Origin: Rhodoplanes serenus
GTDB lineage: Bacteria > Pseudomonadota > Alphaproteobacteria > Rhizobiales > Xanthobacteraceae
Assembly: GCA_945893145.1 (NCBI GenBank)
Contig: CAMDDZ010000053.1
Location: 1-39,476 of the forward strand
Reading direction: 5' to 3'
DNA: 39,476 nt
Of this stretch, positions 7,584 to 15,236 are shown piece after piece. The first letter of the stretch is position 1. Each line of letters opens with the position of its first letter. The notes beneath the pieces were generated by a model. The model did no database searches and had not been told where the DNA came from. It was given only the letters and a program-made list of their open reading frames with translations. The position numbers and the translations under genes were made by a program.

Positions 7584-10500
7584 ATGAGTCGGCCCGCACA
7601 GCGCACCAAAAAGCCCGTGACAAAAAGCAAAAAGACCGCCGCCAAGGTCGTCATCAAGGCTGCGGCGAAGGCCGTCGCCAAGGTCACCGCAAAGGCGAGC
7701 CCAAAGGCTGCGGCAAAGGCTGTCGCAAAGACGACTGCGAAGACCGAGTTGGCGCTGTTATCGCGGATCGCCGATGCGCCGCGGCTGGCCGCCCCGAAGG
7801 AGGCGCGTGCGCGTGTCGACGCATGGCTTGCCGAGATCGCGCGCAGCGCAGCCGGCAAGGCCCTCAAGCGCAATCTCGATGCCGCGCCCAAGTTTGCGGC
7901 GTTGCTGGCCGGCCTCGCCGAGGGCTCGCCCTATTTGTGGGAGCTTGCGAGTGCCGAGCCGGCGCGCCTGCAGGCGCTGCTCGACGCCAACCCGGACGAT
8001 CGGTTCGCTGCGCTGTTGTCGGAAACCGCCGAAGCGGTGGCGGCAACCGGCGACGAAGCGGAGGCCATGCGCCTGCTGCGCCGCATGAAGTCGGAAGCCG
8101 CACTGCTGATCGCGCTCGCCGATATCGGCGGCGTGTGGCCGGTGATGCGGGCGACACAAGCGCTCACCGACTTGGCCGGCACCGCGGTTGCTTCCGCGGT
8201 GCGCTTTCTGCTGCGCGACACCGTGGACCGCGGACGGTTTGAGGTCGCCGATCCAAGCCGGCCCGATGAAGGCTCCGGCTACATCGTGCTCGCCATGGGC
8301 AAGATGGGGGCGCACGAGCTCAACTATTCGAGCGATATCGACCTGATCGCATTCTATGACCGGAACACGAGCGCGCTGCCTCAGGATGGCGAAGCGGCCG
8401 CGTTTTTCGTCCGCATCACGCGCGGAGTGGTGAAGCTCCTGCAAGAGCGCACCGCCGACGGCTACGTGTTCCGTGTCGATCTGCGGCTGCGCCCAGATCC
8501 GGCCTCGACCCAGATCGCGGTTTCGACCGACGCGGCGCTCGCTTACTACGGCAGCGTTGGCCAGAACTGGGAGCGCGCCGCATTGATCAAGGCGCGCGTC
8601 TGCGCGGGCGACGTGGCGGCTGGCGAGGCGCTGCTGAAAGAGCTGTCGCCGTTCATCTGGCGCAAGCACCTCGATTTTGCGGCCGTGGCCGACATCGAGG
8701 CGATGAAGCAGCAGATCCACGCCTACCGCGGCCACGAGGACATCGCGGTCGAAGGCCACAACATCAAGCTCGGCCGCGGCGGCATCCGCGAGATCGAATT
8801 CTTCGTGCAGACCCAGCAGCTCATTGCCGGCGGCCGCCATCCCGAGTTGCGTGGCCGCGGCACGCTGCTGACGCTGCAGGCGCTCACCGATGGCGGCTGG
8901 ATCGGCAAGGACGCGCGTCCCGATCTCGAAGCCGCCTATCTGTTTTTGCGCCGGACCGAGCACCGGCTGCAAATGGTGGCTGACGATCAGACCCACACGC
9001 TGCCGGCGGATCGCGAGGGCCTCGAACGGTTCGCGCGCTTTGCCGGCTACAAGGACCGCGACGCCTTCGCCGAGGAACTGCTCGGCCATATGCGCAAGGT
9101 GCAAAGCCACTACGCGCGCCTGTTCGAGCACACGCCAAAGCGCGCCGAGGCGCGGAACTTGAGCTTCCCGGCCAAGGCGGACGACCGCGAGACGCTGGAC
9201 CGGCTGGGTGCGATGGGCTTCCGCCAGCCGATGGAGGTCTCGGCGACAGTGCGGCACTGGCTGACCGGCTCGTATCCATCGCTGAAAAGCGAATTCGCGC
9301 GTACGCAGTTCACCGAGCTGGTGCCGTTTCTGCTGGAGCGGCTGGCGCGCGCGGAAAATCCGGACGCCGCGGTGGTCGCGTTCGACCGCTTCCTCACCGG
9401 CCTGCAAGGCGGCGCGCGGCTCTACTCGCTGCTGCGGCAGAATCCGGACCTGGTGGCGCTTGTCGCGCTCACGCTCGGCACCGCGCCGCGGCTCGCCGAT
9501 ATTCTGGCGCGCTATCCGCAGGCCATGGACGCGCTGCTGGAGCCGACCTTCTTCGGCTCGCTGCCGGATGAGAGCAAGCTCGCGGCCGCATTGCAGCTCT
9601 CGGTCGATGAAGCGCGCACCTATGAGGACTTTCTCGACCGGCTGCGCGTGTTCGGCCAGGAGCAGATGTTTCTGATCGGCGCCCGCATCCTGTCCGGAAC
9701 CGTATCGGCCGAGCAGGCTGGCGAAGCCTTCGCGCGGCTGGCCGATGTGATCATCCGCGCGCTGCATCGCAAGGTCGAGCAGGAGTTCGTCCGCCAGCAT
9801 GGCCGTATCCGCGGGCAGAAGACCGCACTGCTGGCGCTCGGCAAGCTCGGCGGCCGCGAGATGACGGCAAGCTCCGATCTCGACCTCATCATCATCTATG
9901 ACTTCGATTCGGAGCATCCGCAGTCGGATGGCGCGCGGCCACTCTATGGCGCGCAGTATTTCGCGCGGCTGACGCAACGGCTGATCAGTGCGCTGTCGGC
10001 GCAGACCAATTACGGCGCGCTCTATCTGGTGGATATGCGGCTGCGGCCGTCGGGCCGCTCGGGGCCGGTCGCAACCGGGCTTGCGTCATTCAAGAACTAC
10101 CAGGAGAACGAGGCCTGGACCTGGGAGCATCTGGCGCTGACGCGCGCGCGCGTGGTGTCGGCCGATGCGGGCTTCGCGGCACCGGTCGAGGCGGTGATCC
10201 GCGCGGTGCTCAGCCGCAAACGCGATGTCGATGTGATCGCGGCTGACGTCGCTGAAATGCGCGAGGCGATCGCCAAGGAGAAAGGCGAGGGCACGCGCTG
10301 GGACCTGAAATATGCCGCCGGCGGCCTGATCGACCTGGAATTCATTGCGCAATACTTGCAGCTCGTGCACGCCGCGGAGCATCCGGACATTCTGGACACC
10401 TCGACCGCCCGCGTGTTCGATAAGGCGTGGCGGCTCGGGCTGCTGTCTGCCGAGAACGCCGAGATTTTGCGGCCGGCCACGCGGCTGATGCACAACCTGA

Positions 10501-10694
10501 CGCAGATTCTCCGGCTCTGTCTGCCGGGTCCGTTCGATGCCAAGACAGCCGGTGCGGGTTTGCTGGGGCTGCTCGCGCGGGCGGCCGACCTGCCGGACTT
10601 CGGCACGCTCGATGCGCACCTGGCCGAGACACAAAACAAGGTGCGGGCAAGCTTTAGCCGCATCCTCGCAAGGCCTGGCTCGGCCAAAGTCTGA
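7584..10694 (+). CDS. glnE: Bifunctional glutamine synthetase adenylyltransferase/deadenylylase GlnE
   Basis: GlnE attaches AMP to, or removes it from, glutamine synthetase, tuning ammonia assimilation under control of PII and glutamine. The 1036-residue product has two nucleotidyltransferase domains. The N-terminal deadenylylase has MGKMGAHELNYSSDIDL with metal-binding D251/D253. The C-terminal adenylylase has LGKLGGREMTASSDLDL with D765/D767. A helical regulatory region lies between them. It is longer than E. coli GlnE (946 residues) because residues 1-54 form a Lys/Ala/Thr-rich tail like the C-terminus of histone H1. I chose ATG 7584, the first in frame. No later start lies between the tail and the conserved region, although a downstream alternative codon cannot be excluded. 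It is convergent with the next gene, with nine bases between the stops. Confidence 0.96.
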   Translation: MSRPAQRTKKPVTKSKKTAAKVVIKAAAKAVAKVTAKASPKAAAKAVAKTTAKTELALLSRIADAPRLAAPKEARARVDAWLAEIARSAAGKALKRNLDAAPKFAALLAGLAEGSPYLWELASAEPARLQALLDANPDDRFAALLSETAEAVAATGDEAEAMRLLRRMKSEAALLIALADIGGVWPVMRATQALTDLAGTAVASAVRFLLRDTVDRGRFEVADPSRPDEGSGYIVLAMGKMGAHELNYSSDIDLIAFYDRNTSALPQDGEAAAFFVRITRGVVKLLQERTADGYVFRVDLRLRPDPASTQIAVSTDAALAYYGSVGQNWERAALIKARVCAGDVAAGEALLKELSPFIWRKHLDFAAVADIEAMKQQIHAYRGHEDIAVEGHNIKLGRGGIREIEFFVQTQQLIAGGRHPELRGRGTLLTLQALTDGGWIGKDARPDLEAAYLFLRRTEHRLQMVADDQTHTLPADREGLERFARFAGYKDRDAFAEELLGHMRKVQSHYARLFEHTPKRAEARNLSFPAKADDRETLDRLGAMGFRQPMEVSATVRHWLTGSYPSLKSEFARTQFTELVPFLLERLARAENPDAAVVAFDRFLTGLQGGARLYSLLRQNPDLVALVALTLGTAPRLADILARYPQAMDALLEPTFFGSLPDESKLAAALQLSVDEARTYEDFLDRLRVFGQEQMFLIGARILSGTVSAEQAGEAFARLADVIIRALHRKVEQEFVRQHGRIRGQKTALLALGKLGGREMTASSDLDLIIIYDFDSEHPQSDGARPLYGAQYFARLTQRLISALSAQTNYGALYLVDMRLRPSGRSGPVATGLASFKNYQENEAWTWEHLALTRARVVSADAGFAAPVEAVIRAVLSRKRDVDVIAADVAEMREAIAKEKGEGTRWDLKYAAGGLIDLEFIAQYLQLVHAAEHPDILDTSTARVFDKAWRLGLLSAENAEILRPATRLMHNLTQILRLCLPGPFDAKTAGAGLLGLLARAADLPDFGTLDAHLAETQNKVRASFSRILARPGSAKV

Positions 10695-10703
10695 GCGGTA
10701 ACG

Positions 10704-11924
10704 TTATTGAGCGGCCGCGCGCCTGCGCACGCTTTCAATCAGCGAAGCGCGTAGCATGTAGGCGCGATGCGCGGCCGGATCGGTGGCGGTCTGCCGGAGC
10801 TGTTCGAAGTTCTTGGCGCGTGCTGCGGCGTCTTTCTCTTCCATGCGCTTCTTGTTGGCGATGGTCTGCTGCTGCACGAACTCGATGTTGAGCGGACGGC
10901 GGTGCCGATCGTAAAGGTCGAGGACGCTTTCATCGGCCTCGCGGCGGATGACGCGGCCAAGCAGGCTGGTCAACTCGACGGCATCGTGGATGCCGAAGTT
11001 CAGCCCCAATCCGCCGAGCGGATTGTTGACGTGGGCGGCGTCGCCCGCGAGGAAGACCCGGCCCTTGCGGAAGCTCGCTGCCACCCGCTGGTGCACGTTG
11101 TAGAGATTGCGGTGGACGATGTCGTAGCGGCCGTCCTTCGGGATGAACTTCTGCAAGCGCTGTTCGGTCGCCTCGGGATCGAACAACTCGGCTTCGGTTT
11201 GTTCGAGTCGCGTGGTCGAGAGCACGCGCCACAATCCCTTGCCGTCGTCGCCTGAGACCTTGAACAGCGCGCACCAGTCCTCCGGATCGGACAGGTAGTT
11301 GCGGGTGCAGCCGGGATATTTGCTGCCGATATCGAAGGTCGTGGTCAGAATCAGGAAGCGCTCCGGGTGCGTATAGCCCTCGAAGCCGATATCGAGCGCC
11401 TTGCGCACGGTCGAGCGGCCGCCATCGGCGCCGATCAGGTAGGAGCCCACGACCTTGCGGGTGCCGTCCTGGGTCTCGACCCAGGCCTCGACGCCGTCGC
11501 CGGTCTGGGTAAGCGCCGCGACGCGCGCCGAGAATTCGACCGTGGCGTGCGGGAAGGCGCGCAGCCGCTCGATCGTCATATTGGCGAGCTTGTGTTGCTC
11601 GCACTGCACGGCGAACGGATAGCGCGTGTCGTTTTTCAACATGCCGAAATCGAATTCCGCCATCAGCGAGCCGGTCGCGCGGTCCCAGACCCGGAACAGC
11701 GGCTCGACCAGGCCGCGGCGGATCACCTCATCGACCAGGCCAAGCTCTTCCAGCATTTCGAGCGTTGCGGCATGCGTGGTCGCCGCCCGCGGCATGTCGT
11801 TGACCCGCGCCTCGGCCTCGAACACGTGAACCGGAATGCCTTGCCGGGCCAGCGCCAGCGCCGTGACGACGCCGACCGGCCCGCCGCCGGCGATCAGAAT
11901 CGGACGCATGGAAGGCTGAGCCAT
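10704..11924 (-). CDS. FAD-dependent aromatic-ring-type monooxygenase (class A, UbiH/PHBH-like)
   Basis: A 406-residue flavoprotein of the group that hydroxylates aromatic or related substrates using NAD(P)H and O2. The N-terminal Rossmann motif is IAGGGPVGVVTALALARQG (from residue 11). The middle DG-type motif is LIGADGGRSTVRKAL, and the second FAD motif is GRVFLAGDAAHVNNPLGG. These three are diagnostic of the family. I chose the start MAQPSMRPILI at 11924. A longer frame to 11978 would run into the end of the preceding TctC gene. That gene (start 12933, stop 11950) lies 25 bases upstream on the same strand, so the two probably form one transcription unit. The pairing suggests that the binding protein and the enzyme serve the same aromatic acid or carboxylate, but the substrate is not readable. 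Confidence 0.88.
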   Translation of the reverse strand: MAQPSMRPILIAGGGPVGVVTALALARQGIPVHVFEAEARVNDMPRAATTHAATLEMLEELGLVDEVIRRGLVEPLFRVWDRATGSLMAEFDFGMLKNDTRYPFAVQCEQHKLANMTIERLRAFPHATVEFSARVAALTQTGDGVEAWVETQDGTRKVVGSYLIGADGGRSTVRKALDIGFEGYTHPERFLILTTTFDIGSKYPGCTRNYLSDPEDWCALFKVSGDDGKGLWRVLSTTRLEQTEAELFDPEATEQRLQKFIPKDGRYDIVHRNLYNVHQRVAASFRKGRVFLAGDAAHVNNPLGGLGLNFGIHDAVELTSLLGRVIRREADESVLDLYDRHRRPLNIEFVQQQTIANKKRMEEKDAAARAKNFEQLRQTATDPAAHRAYMLRASLIESVRRRAAAQ

Positions 11925-11949
11925 TGCGATATTGCCGGTCGCGGCGCCG

Positions 11950-12933
11950 CTACTTGATTCCCACGCCTGCCACCGCAACCGCTTCGCCCCAGGTCTTGAG
12001 GTCGGCGGCGATCAGGGCAGCGAACTCTTGCGGCGTGTTGCCGAGCGGATCGGCGCCCAGGTTGGCAAGCTGCTCGATAAACTTCGGGTCCTTGCAGGCG
12101 CGCGCGATCACGGCGGCGATCTTGTCGACGATCGGCTGCGGCGTCCCGGCCGGCGCCATCAGGCCATTCCAGGTGATGGCGGAGTAACCGGCAAATCCGC
12201 TTTCCACGACGGTCGGCACGTCCGGCAGCTGCGGCACTCGTTGGCTGCTCGATACCGCGAGCGCGCGGATCGCGCCGCTCTTGATTTGGGGCAGGGCGTC
12301 GGAGACGTTGGAGAACATGGTCGGGAGATGGCCCGCGACCACGTCAGTCAGCGCCGGATTGTTGCCGCGATAGCTGACGTTGGTCATCTCGATGCCGGCG
12401 CGCTTGAGAAACAGCGCCATCGCGAGATGCGTCACGCTGCCGGCCGCGCCTTCGGCGTAGCTGAGCTTGCCCGGCTGGCCCTTCACCCAGGCGATGAACT
12501 CTTTCAAGGTTTTGGCCGGCACGTCTTTGTTCACCACCAGCGCGAACGGATTGGTGCCGACCACGCTGACCGGGGCGAAATCCTTGATCGGGTCGTAGGA
12601 CACTTTGGTCATGGCCGGCTGAATCACGACCGGCGGCAGCACGCCCCACATCAGCGTGTAGCCATCCGGCGTCGCGCGTGCGACCGCCTCGGCTGCGATC
12701 ACGCCATTGCCGCCGACGCGGTTTTCGACCACGAATTGCTGCCCGAGCGCCTCGCTCAGCCGCTGCGCGGTGAGCCGCGCCAGCACGTCAGAATTTCCGC
12801 CGGCCGCGTAAGGTACGATGATGCGGACCGGCCGCTGCGGCCAGTCTTGCGCCTGTGCCTGCGCGGTATGGCAAGCCATCAGGGCTGCGAGGGCGAGGAG
12901 GGGCGTCAACAGTTTGCGGACCGGGGTGTTCAT
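11950..12933 (-). CDS. TctC/Bug-family tripartite tricarboxylate transporter binding protein (1 of 5)
   Basis: A 327-residue periplasmic solute-binding protein. A Sec signal peptide (about 1-28, ending AQAQA) precedes the family pattern: WPQRPVRIIVPYAAGGNSD near the start, ALGQQFVVENRVGGNG, PDGYTLMWG, YDPIKDFAPVS and LPDVPTVVESGF. These are the conserved loops that hold a carboxylate ligand in Bug proteins. I chose ATG 12933 because AAGGA stands a few bases before it and the signal peptide follows directly. The open frame continues upstream to 13482 without signal-like or family sequence, through the divergent neighbour. No TctA or TctB membrane gene is in the window. It is followed at 25 bases by a flavin monooxygenase. 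The ligand is unknown. Confidence 0.92.
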   Translation of the reverse strand: MNTPVRKLLTPLLALAALMACHTAQAQAQDWPQRPVRIIVPYAAGGNSDVLARLTAQRLSEALGQQFVVENRVGGNGVIAAEAVARATPDGYTLMWGVLPPVVIQPAMTKVSYDPIKDFAPVSVVGTNPFALVVNKDVPAKTLKEFIAWVKGQPGKLSYAEGAAGSVTHLAMALFLKRAGIEMTNVSYRGNNPALTDVVAGHLPTMFSNVSDALPQIKSGAIRALAVSSSQRVPQLPDVPTVVESGFAGYSAITWNGLMAPAGTPQPIVDKIAAVIARACKDPKFIEQLANLGADPLGNTPQEFAALIAADLKTWGEAVAVAGVGIK

Positions 12934-13080
12934 GGTGGTTCCTTTTGGTGCGTCCCTTTGGCGCTTTGCTTTTGATGCTTGCTTTGGTGCTTCCTTGGGG
13001 CGCTTCTCCACGATTAAATCATCCATGCTGATCGCGCGCCACCTGCGGGGCAGGATGGCGGCACGCTCCGGGGTCGCACC
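12934..13080. promoter_or_regulatory. Divergent control region between two TctC genes
   Basis: This is a 147-base gap between divergent starts at 12933 (minus) and 13081 (plus), so promoters for both directions must lie here or just inside the genes. The left half is rich in T and G (CTTTGGCGCTTTGCTTTTGA type runs), which contrasts with the GC-rich coding DNA. I found no clear inverted-repeat operator and no transcription-factor gene beside it, so the regulator, if any, is elsewhere. Confidence 0.4.
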
Positions 13081-14061
13081 ATGACGCTGCATCGCCGACG
13101 GTTTGTTGAGCTCGCAGGCGCTTTGCTTGCAGGCTTGATCGCACCGGGCCGCGCTATCGCGCAGGCCTATCCGAGCCGGGCCGTGAAGGTGATCGTGACC
13201 ACCGGTCCGGGCGGGCAGGGGGACACCACAGCGCGGCTCGTCGCGCAAAAGCTTTCCGAGAATCTCGGCCAATCGTTCTTTGTCGAGAACATGGGCGGTG
13301 GCGGCGGCAATATCGCCATGGGGACGGCGGCGCGCTCGGCGCCGGACGGTTACACCATCCTGGCCGCCACCACGAACTTTGTCACCAACCCGAGCCTCTA
13401 CGCCAAAATTCCTTACGACCCGCACAAGGATTTCGCGCAGGTCTCGCTGCTGTGCTCGTCGCCGCACATCCTCGTGGTGCATCCCTCGGTTCCGGCACAG
13501 AATGCGAACGAGTTAATTGCGCTCGCGAAGGCCAACCCAGGCAAGTACAGCTACGGCTCCGCCGGCCGCGGCACGCCGGCGCATCTCGTGGGCGAGCTAT
13601 TCAAGCTCGCATTCGGTCTCGACATCACGCATGTGCCGTTCAATGGCGGCGGACCGTCAACCGCCTCCACGCTTGGCGGCCACACGCCGATCGCGGTTTC
13701 GGCGCTGCCGACTGCGATCACCTACGTGAAGGCTGGCAATCTGCGCGCGCTCGGCCTGATGGGCAGCACGCGGTCGTCGGCGCTGCCCGATGTGCCGACC
13801 ATGAAGGAAGCGACCGGTCAGGACATCGCGGCCGACATCGTCAACGGCTTCATGGTGCCCGCCGGCACGCCGCGCCCCATCGTCGATCTTCTGCACCGCG
13901 AGGTCGTGAAGATCATGGCGGTGCCGGACACCAAAGCGCGGCTGCGGGACATGGGCTTCGATCCGGTCGGCAGCACGCCGGCGGAATTCACACGCTGGAT
14001 CGAAACCGAGATCGTGAAATGGGCCAAGGTCATCCGCGACGCCAAGATCGACAGGCAGTGA
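13081..14061 (+). CDS. TctC/Bug-family binding protein (2 of 5), divergent copy
   Basis: A 326-residue periplasmic binding protein. The signal has a twin-arginine-like start (HRRRFVELAG) and ends near AIAQA (about residue 28). The mature part shows the Bug pattern AVKVIVTTGPGGQGDTTARL, NLGQSFFVENMGGGGG, PDGYTILAATT, PYDPHKDFAQVSLL and LPDVPTMKEATG. The usual P-[FY]-A/G-A-G-G loop after the first strand is replaced by TTGPGGQGD, so the ligand pocket probably differs from copies 1 and 3. It is read divergently from copy 1 and convergently toward copy 3 (gap 23 bases). It is alone in its direction, with no transporter membrane subunits. Ligand unknown. Confidence 0.91.
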   Translation: MTLHRRRFVELAGALLAGLIAPGRAIAQAYPSRAVKVIVTTGPGGQGDTTARLVAQKLSENLGQSFFVENMGGGGGNIAMGTAARSAPDGYTILAATTNFVTNPSLYAKIPYDPHKDFAQVSLLCSSPHILVVHPSVPAQNANELIALAKANPGKYSYGSAGRGTPAHLVGELFKLAFGLDITHVPFNGGGPSTASTLGGHTPIAVSALPTAITYVKAGNLRALGLMGSTRSSALPDVPTMKEATGQDIAADIVNGFMVPAGTPRPIVDLLHREVVKIMAVPDTKARLRDMGFDPVGSTPAEFTRWIETEIVKWAKVIRDAKIDRQ

Positions 14062-14084
14062 CCGGGTAACCGGCTTGCGCCAGC

Positions 14085-15077
14085 CTACTGCTCGATCTTC
14101 ACGCCCGCGATCTTGACCGCCTCGGCCCAGATCAGGATTTCCTTGGCGATCATCTCGGCGAATTTCTCCGGCCCCTCGGCCGCCGCATCGACGCCATTGG
14201 TGGTCAGGTTGTCGATGAACTTCGGGTCTTGCACCGCGCGGATCATTTCGCCGGACAGCTTGTCGATGATCGGCTTTGGTGTGCCGGCCGGCGCCAGCAT
14301 CCCGGTCCAGGACACCGCGTTGTAGCCCGGATAGGTCTCGGCGATCGACGGCACATCGGGGATGCGTTTGGAGCGCGTTGCGCTCGACACGGCCAGGATT
14401 CGTACGTTCGGATTGCTGGACTGCGCGTAGGCCTCCGACATCGGCACGAAGGTGGTCGGGATGTGGCCCGCGATCAGGTCGGTGAGCGCCGGCGCGGTGC
14501 CGCGATAGCTCACGCTCGTCATTTCGAGGCCGGCCCGCTTGAGGAACAGCGCCATGATCAGATTGCTGGCGCTGCCCGGGCCGCCGCCGCCGCCATAGGC
14601 GACCTTCTGCGGCTGCGCTTTCACCCAGGCGACGAACTCCGGCACGGTCTTGGCCGGAATCTTGGAATTGACCAGCAGCACCTGCGGGCTGACGCCGAGC
14701 AGGCTCACCGGCGCGAAATCTTTGATCGGATCGTACGGCGCCTTTTGGATCGCCGGCACGATGGCGACCACGTTGGTGCTGGCCCACAGCAGCGTGTAGC
14801 CATCGGGCGCCGCGCGAACCACAGCTTCGGTGCCGACGATGCCGCCGCCGCCGAGGCGGTTCTCGACAATCACTTGCTGGCCGAGGCTTTCGCTCAAGCG
14901 CGCCGCCATCAGGCGGCCCATGACGTCGATGTTGCCGCCGGCCGCGAACGGCACGATCAGTTTGATCGGTCGCTGCTGCGGCCAGGCTTGCGCGCGGGCT
15001 GATTGCGGCAGGCCCAGTGTGGCGGCCGCGAGGCCTGCGACGAAGGAACGGCGGTGCAGTTTTGGGGTGTTTTTCAT
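14085..15077 (-). CDS. TctC/Bug-family binding protein (3 of 5)
   Basis: A 330-residue periplasmic binding protein. It has a twin-arginine-like leader (HRRSFVAGLAAATLG) with likely cleavage after ARA or AQA near residue 30. Family loops are RPIKLIVPFAAGGNID, SLGQQVIVENRLGGGG, PDGYTLLWAS, YDPIKDFAPVSLLG and IPDVPSIAET. It is visibly closer to copy 1 (shared FAAGGN/YAAGGN loop, YDPIKDFAPVS, FLKRAGxEMTxVSYRG) than to copy 2, suggesting a local duplication of 1 and 3 with copy 2 between them. The first ATG was kept because the leader begins there. No strong ribosome site is visible. No TctA or TctB gene is adjacent. Confidence 0.92.
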   Translation of the reverse strand: MKNTPKLHRRSFVAGLAAATLGLPQSARAQAWPQQRPIKLIVPFAAGGNIDVMGRLMAARLSESLGQQVIVENRLGGGGIVGTEAVVRAAPDGYTLLWASTNVVAIVPAIQKAPYDPIKDFAPVSLLGVSPQVLLVNSKIPAKTVPEFVAWVKAQPQKVAYGGGGGPGSASNLIMALFLKRAGLEMTSVSYRGTAPALTDLIAGHIPTTFVPMSEAYAQSSNPNVRILAVSSATRSKRIPDVPSIAETYPGYNAVSWTGMLAPAGTPKPIIDKLSGEMIRAVQDPKFIDNLTTNGVDAAAEGPEKFAEMIAKEILIWAEAVKIAGVKIEQ

Positions 15078-15236
15078 GCCGTCTGTATGGCGGCCTTGGC
15101 TGCGTTCCGCAACCGCGCCGCGTGCATGCCGCCTGCGCGGCGGGCTGCGACAAAAGATTGCAGGAAGGCAAAAGCGCGATCGTTGGATAACGAGCGCGGG
15201 CCGCTCGCTGCGCGATTTTTGGCGTCGGGACTCCGA

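Noticed and set aside
7758..9977. 739-codon open frame on the minus strand opposite glnE
   Set aside because: A high-GC shadow of glnE with Gln/Arg/His-rich composition. Both GlnE metal-binding motifs lie on the plus strand.
12934..13482. Upstream extension of the first TctC gene to 13482
   Set aside because: It crosses the divergent second TctC gene and lacks signal-peptide character. The AAGGA-ATG at 12933 gives the expected leader.
15191..15220. Terminator from CGAGCG/CGCTCG stem and following TTTTT
   Set aside because: The T-run is nine bases away from the stem and on the strand where no gene ends, so it is unlikely to function as a terminator.
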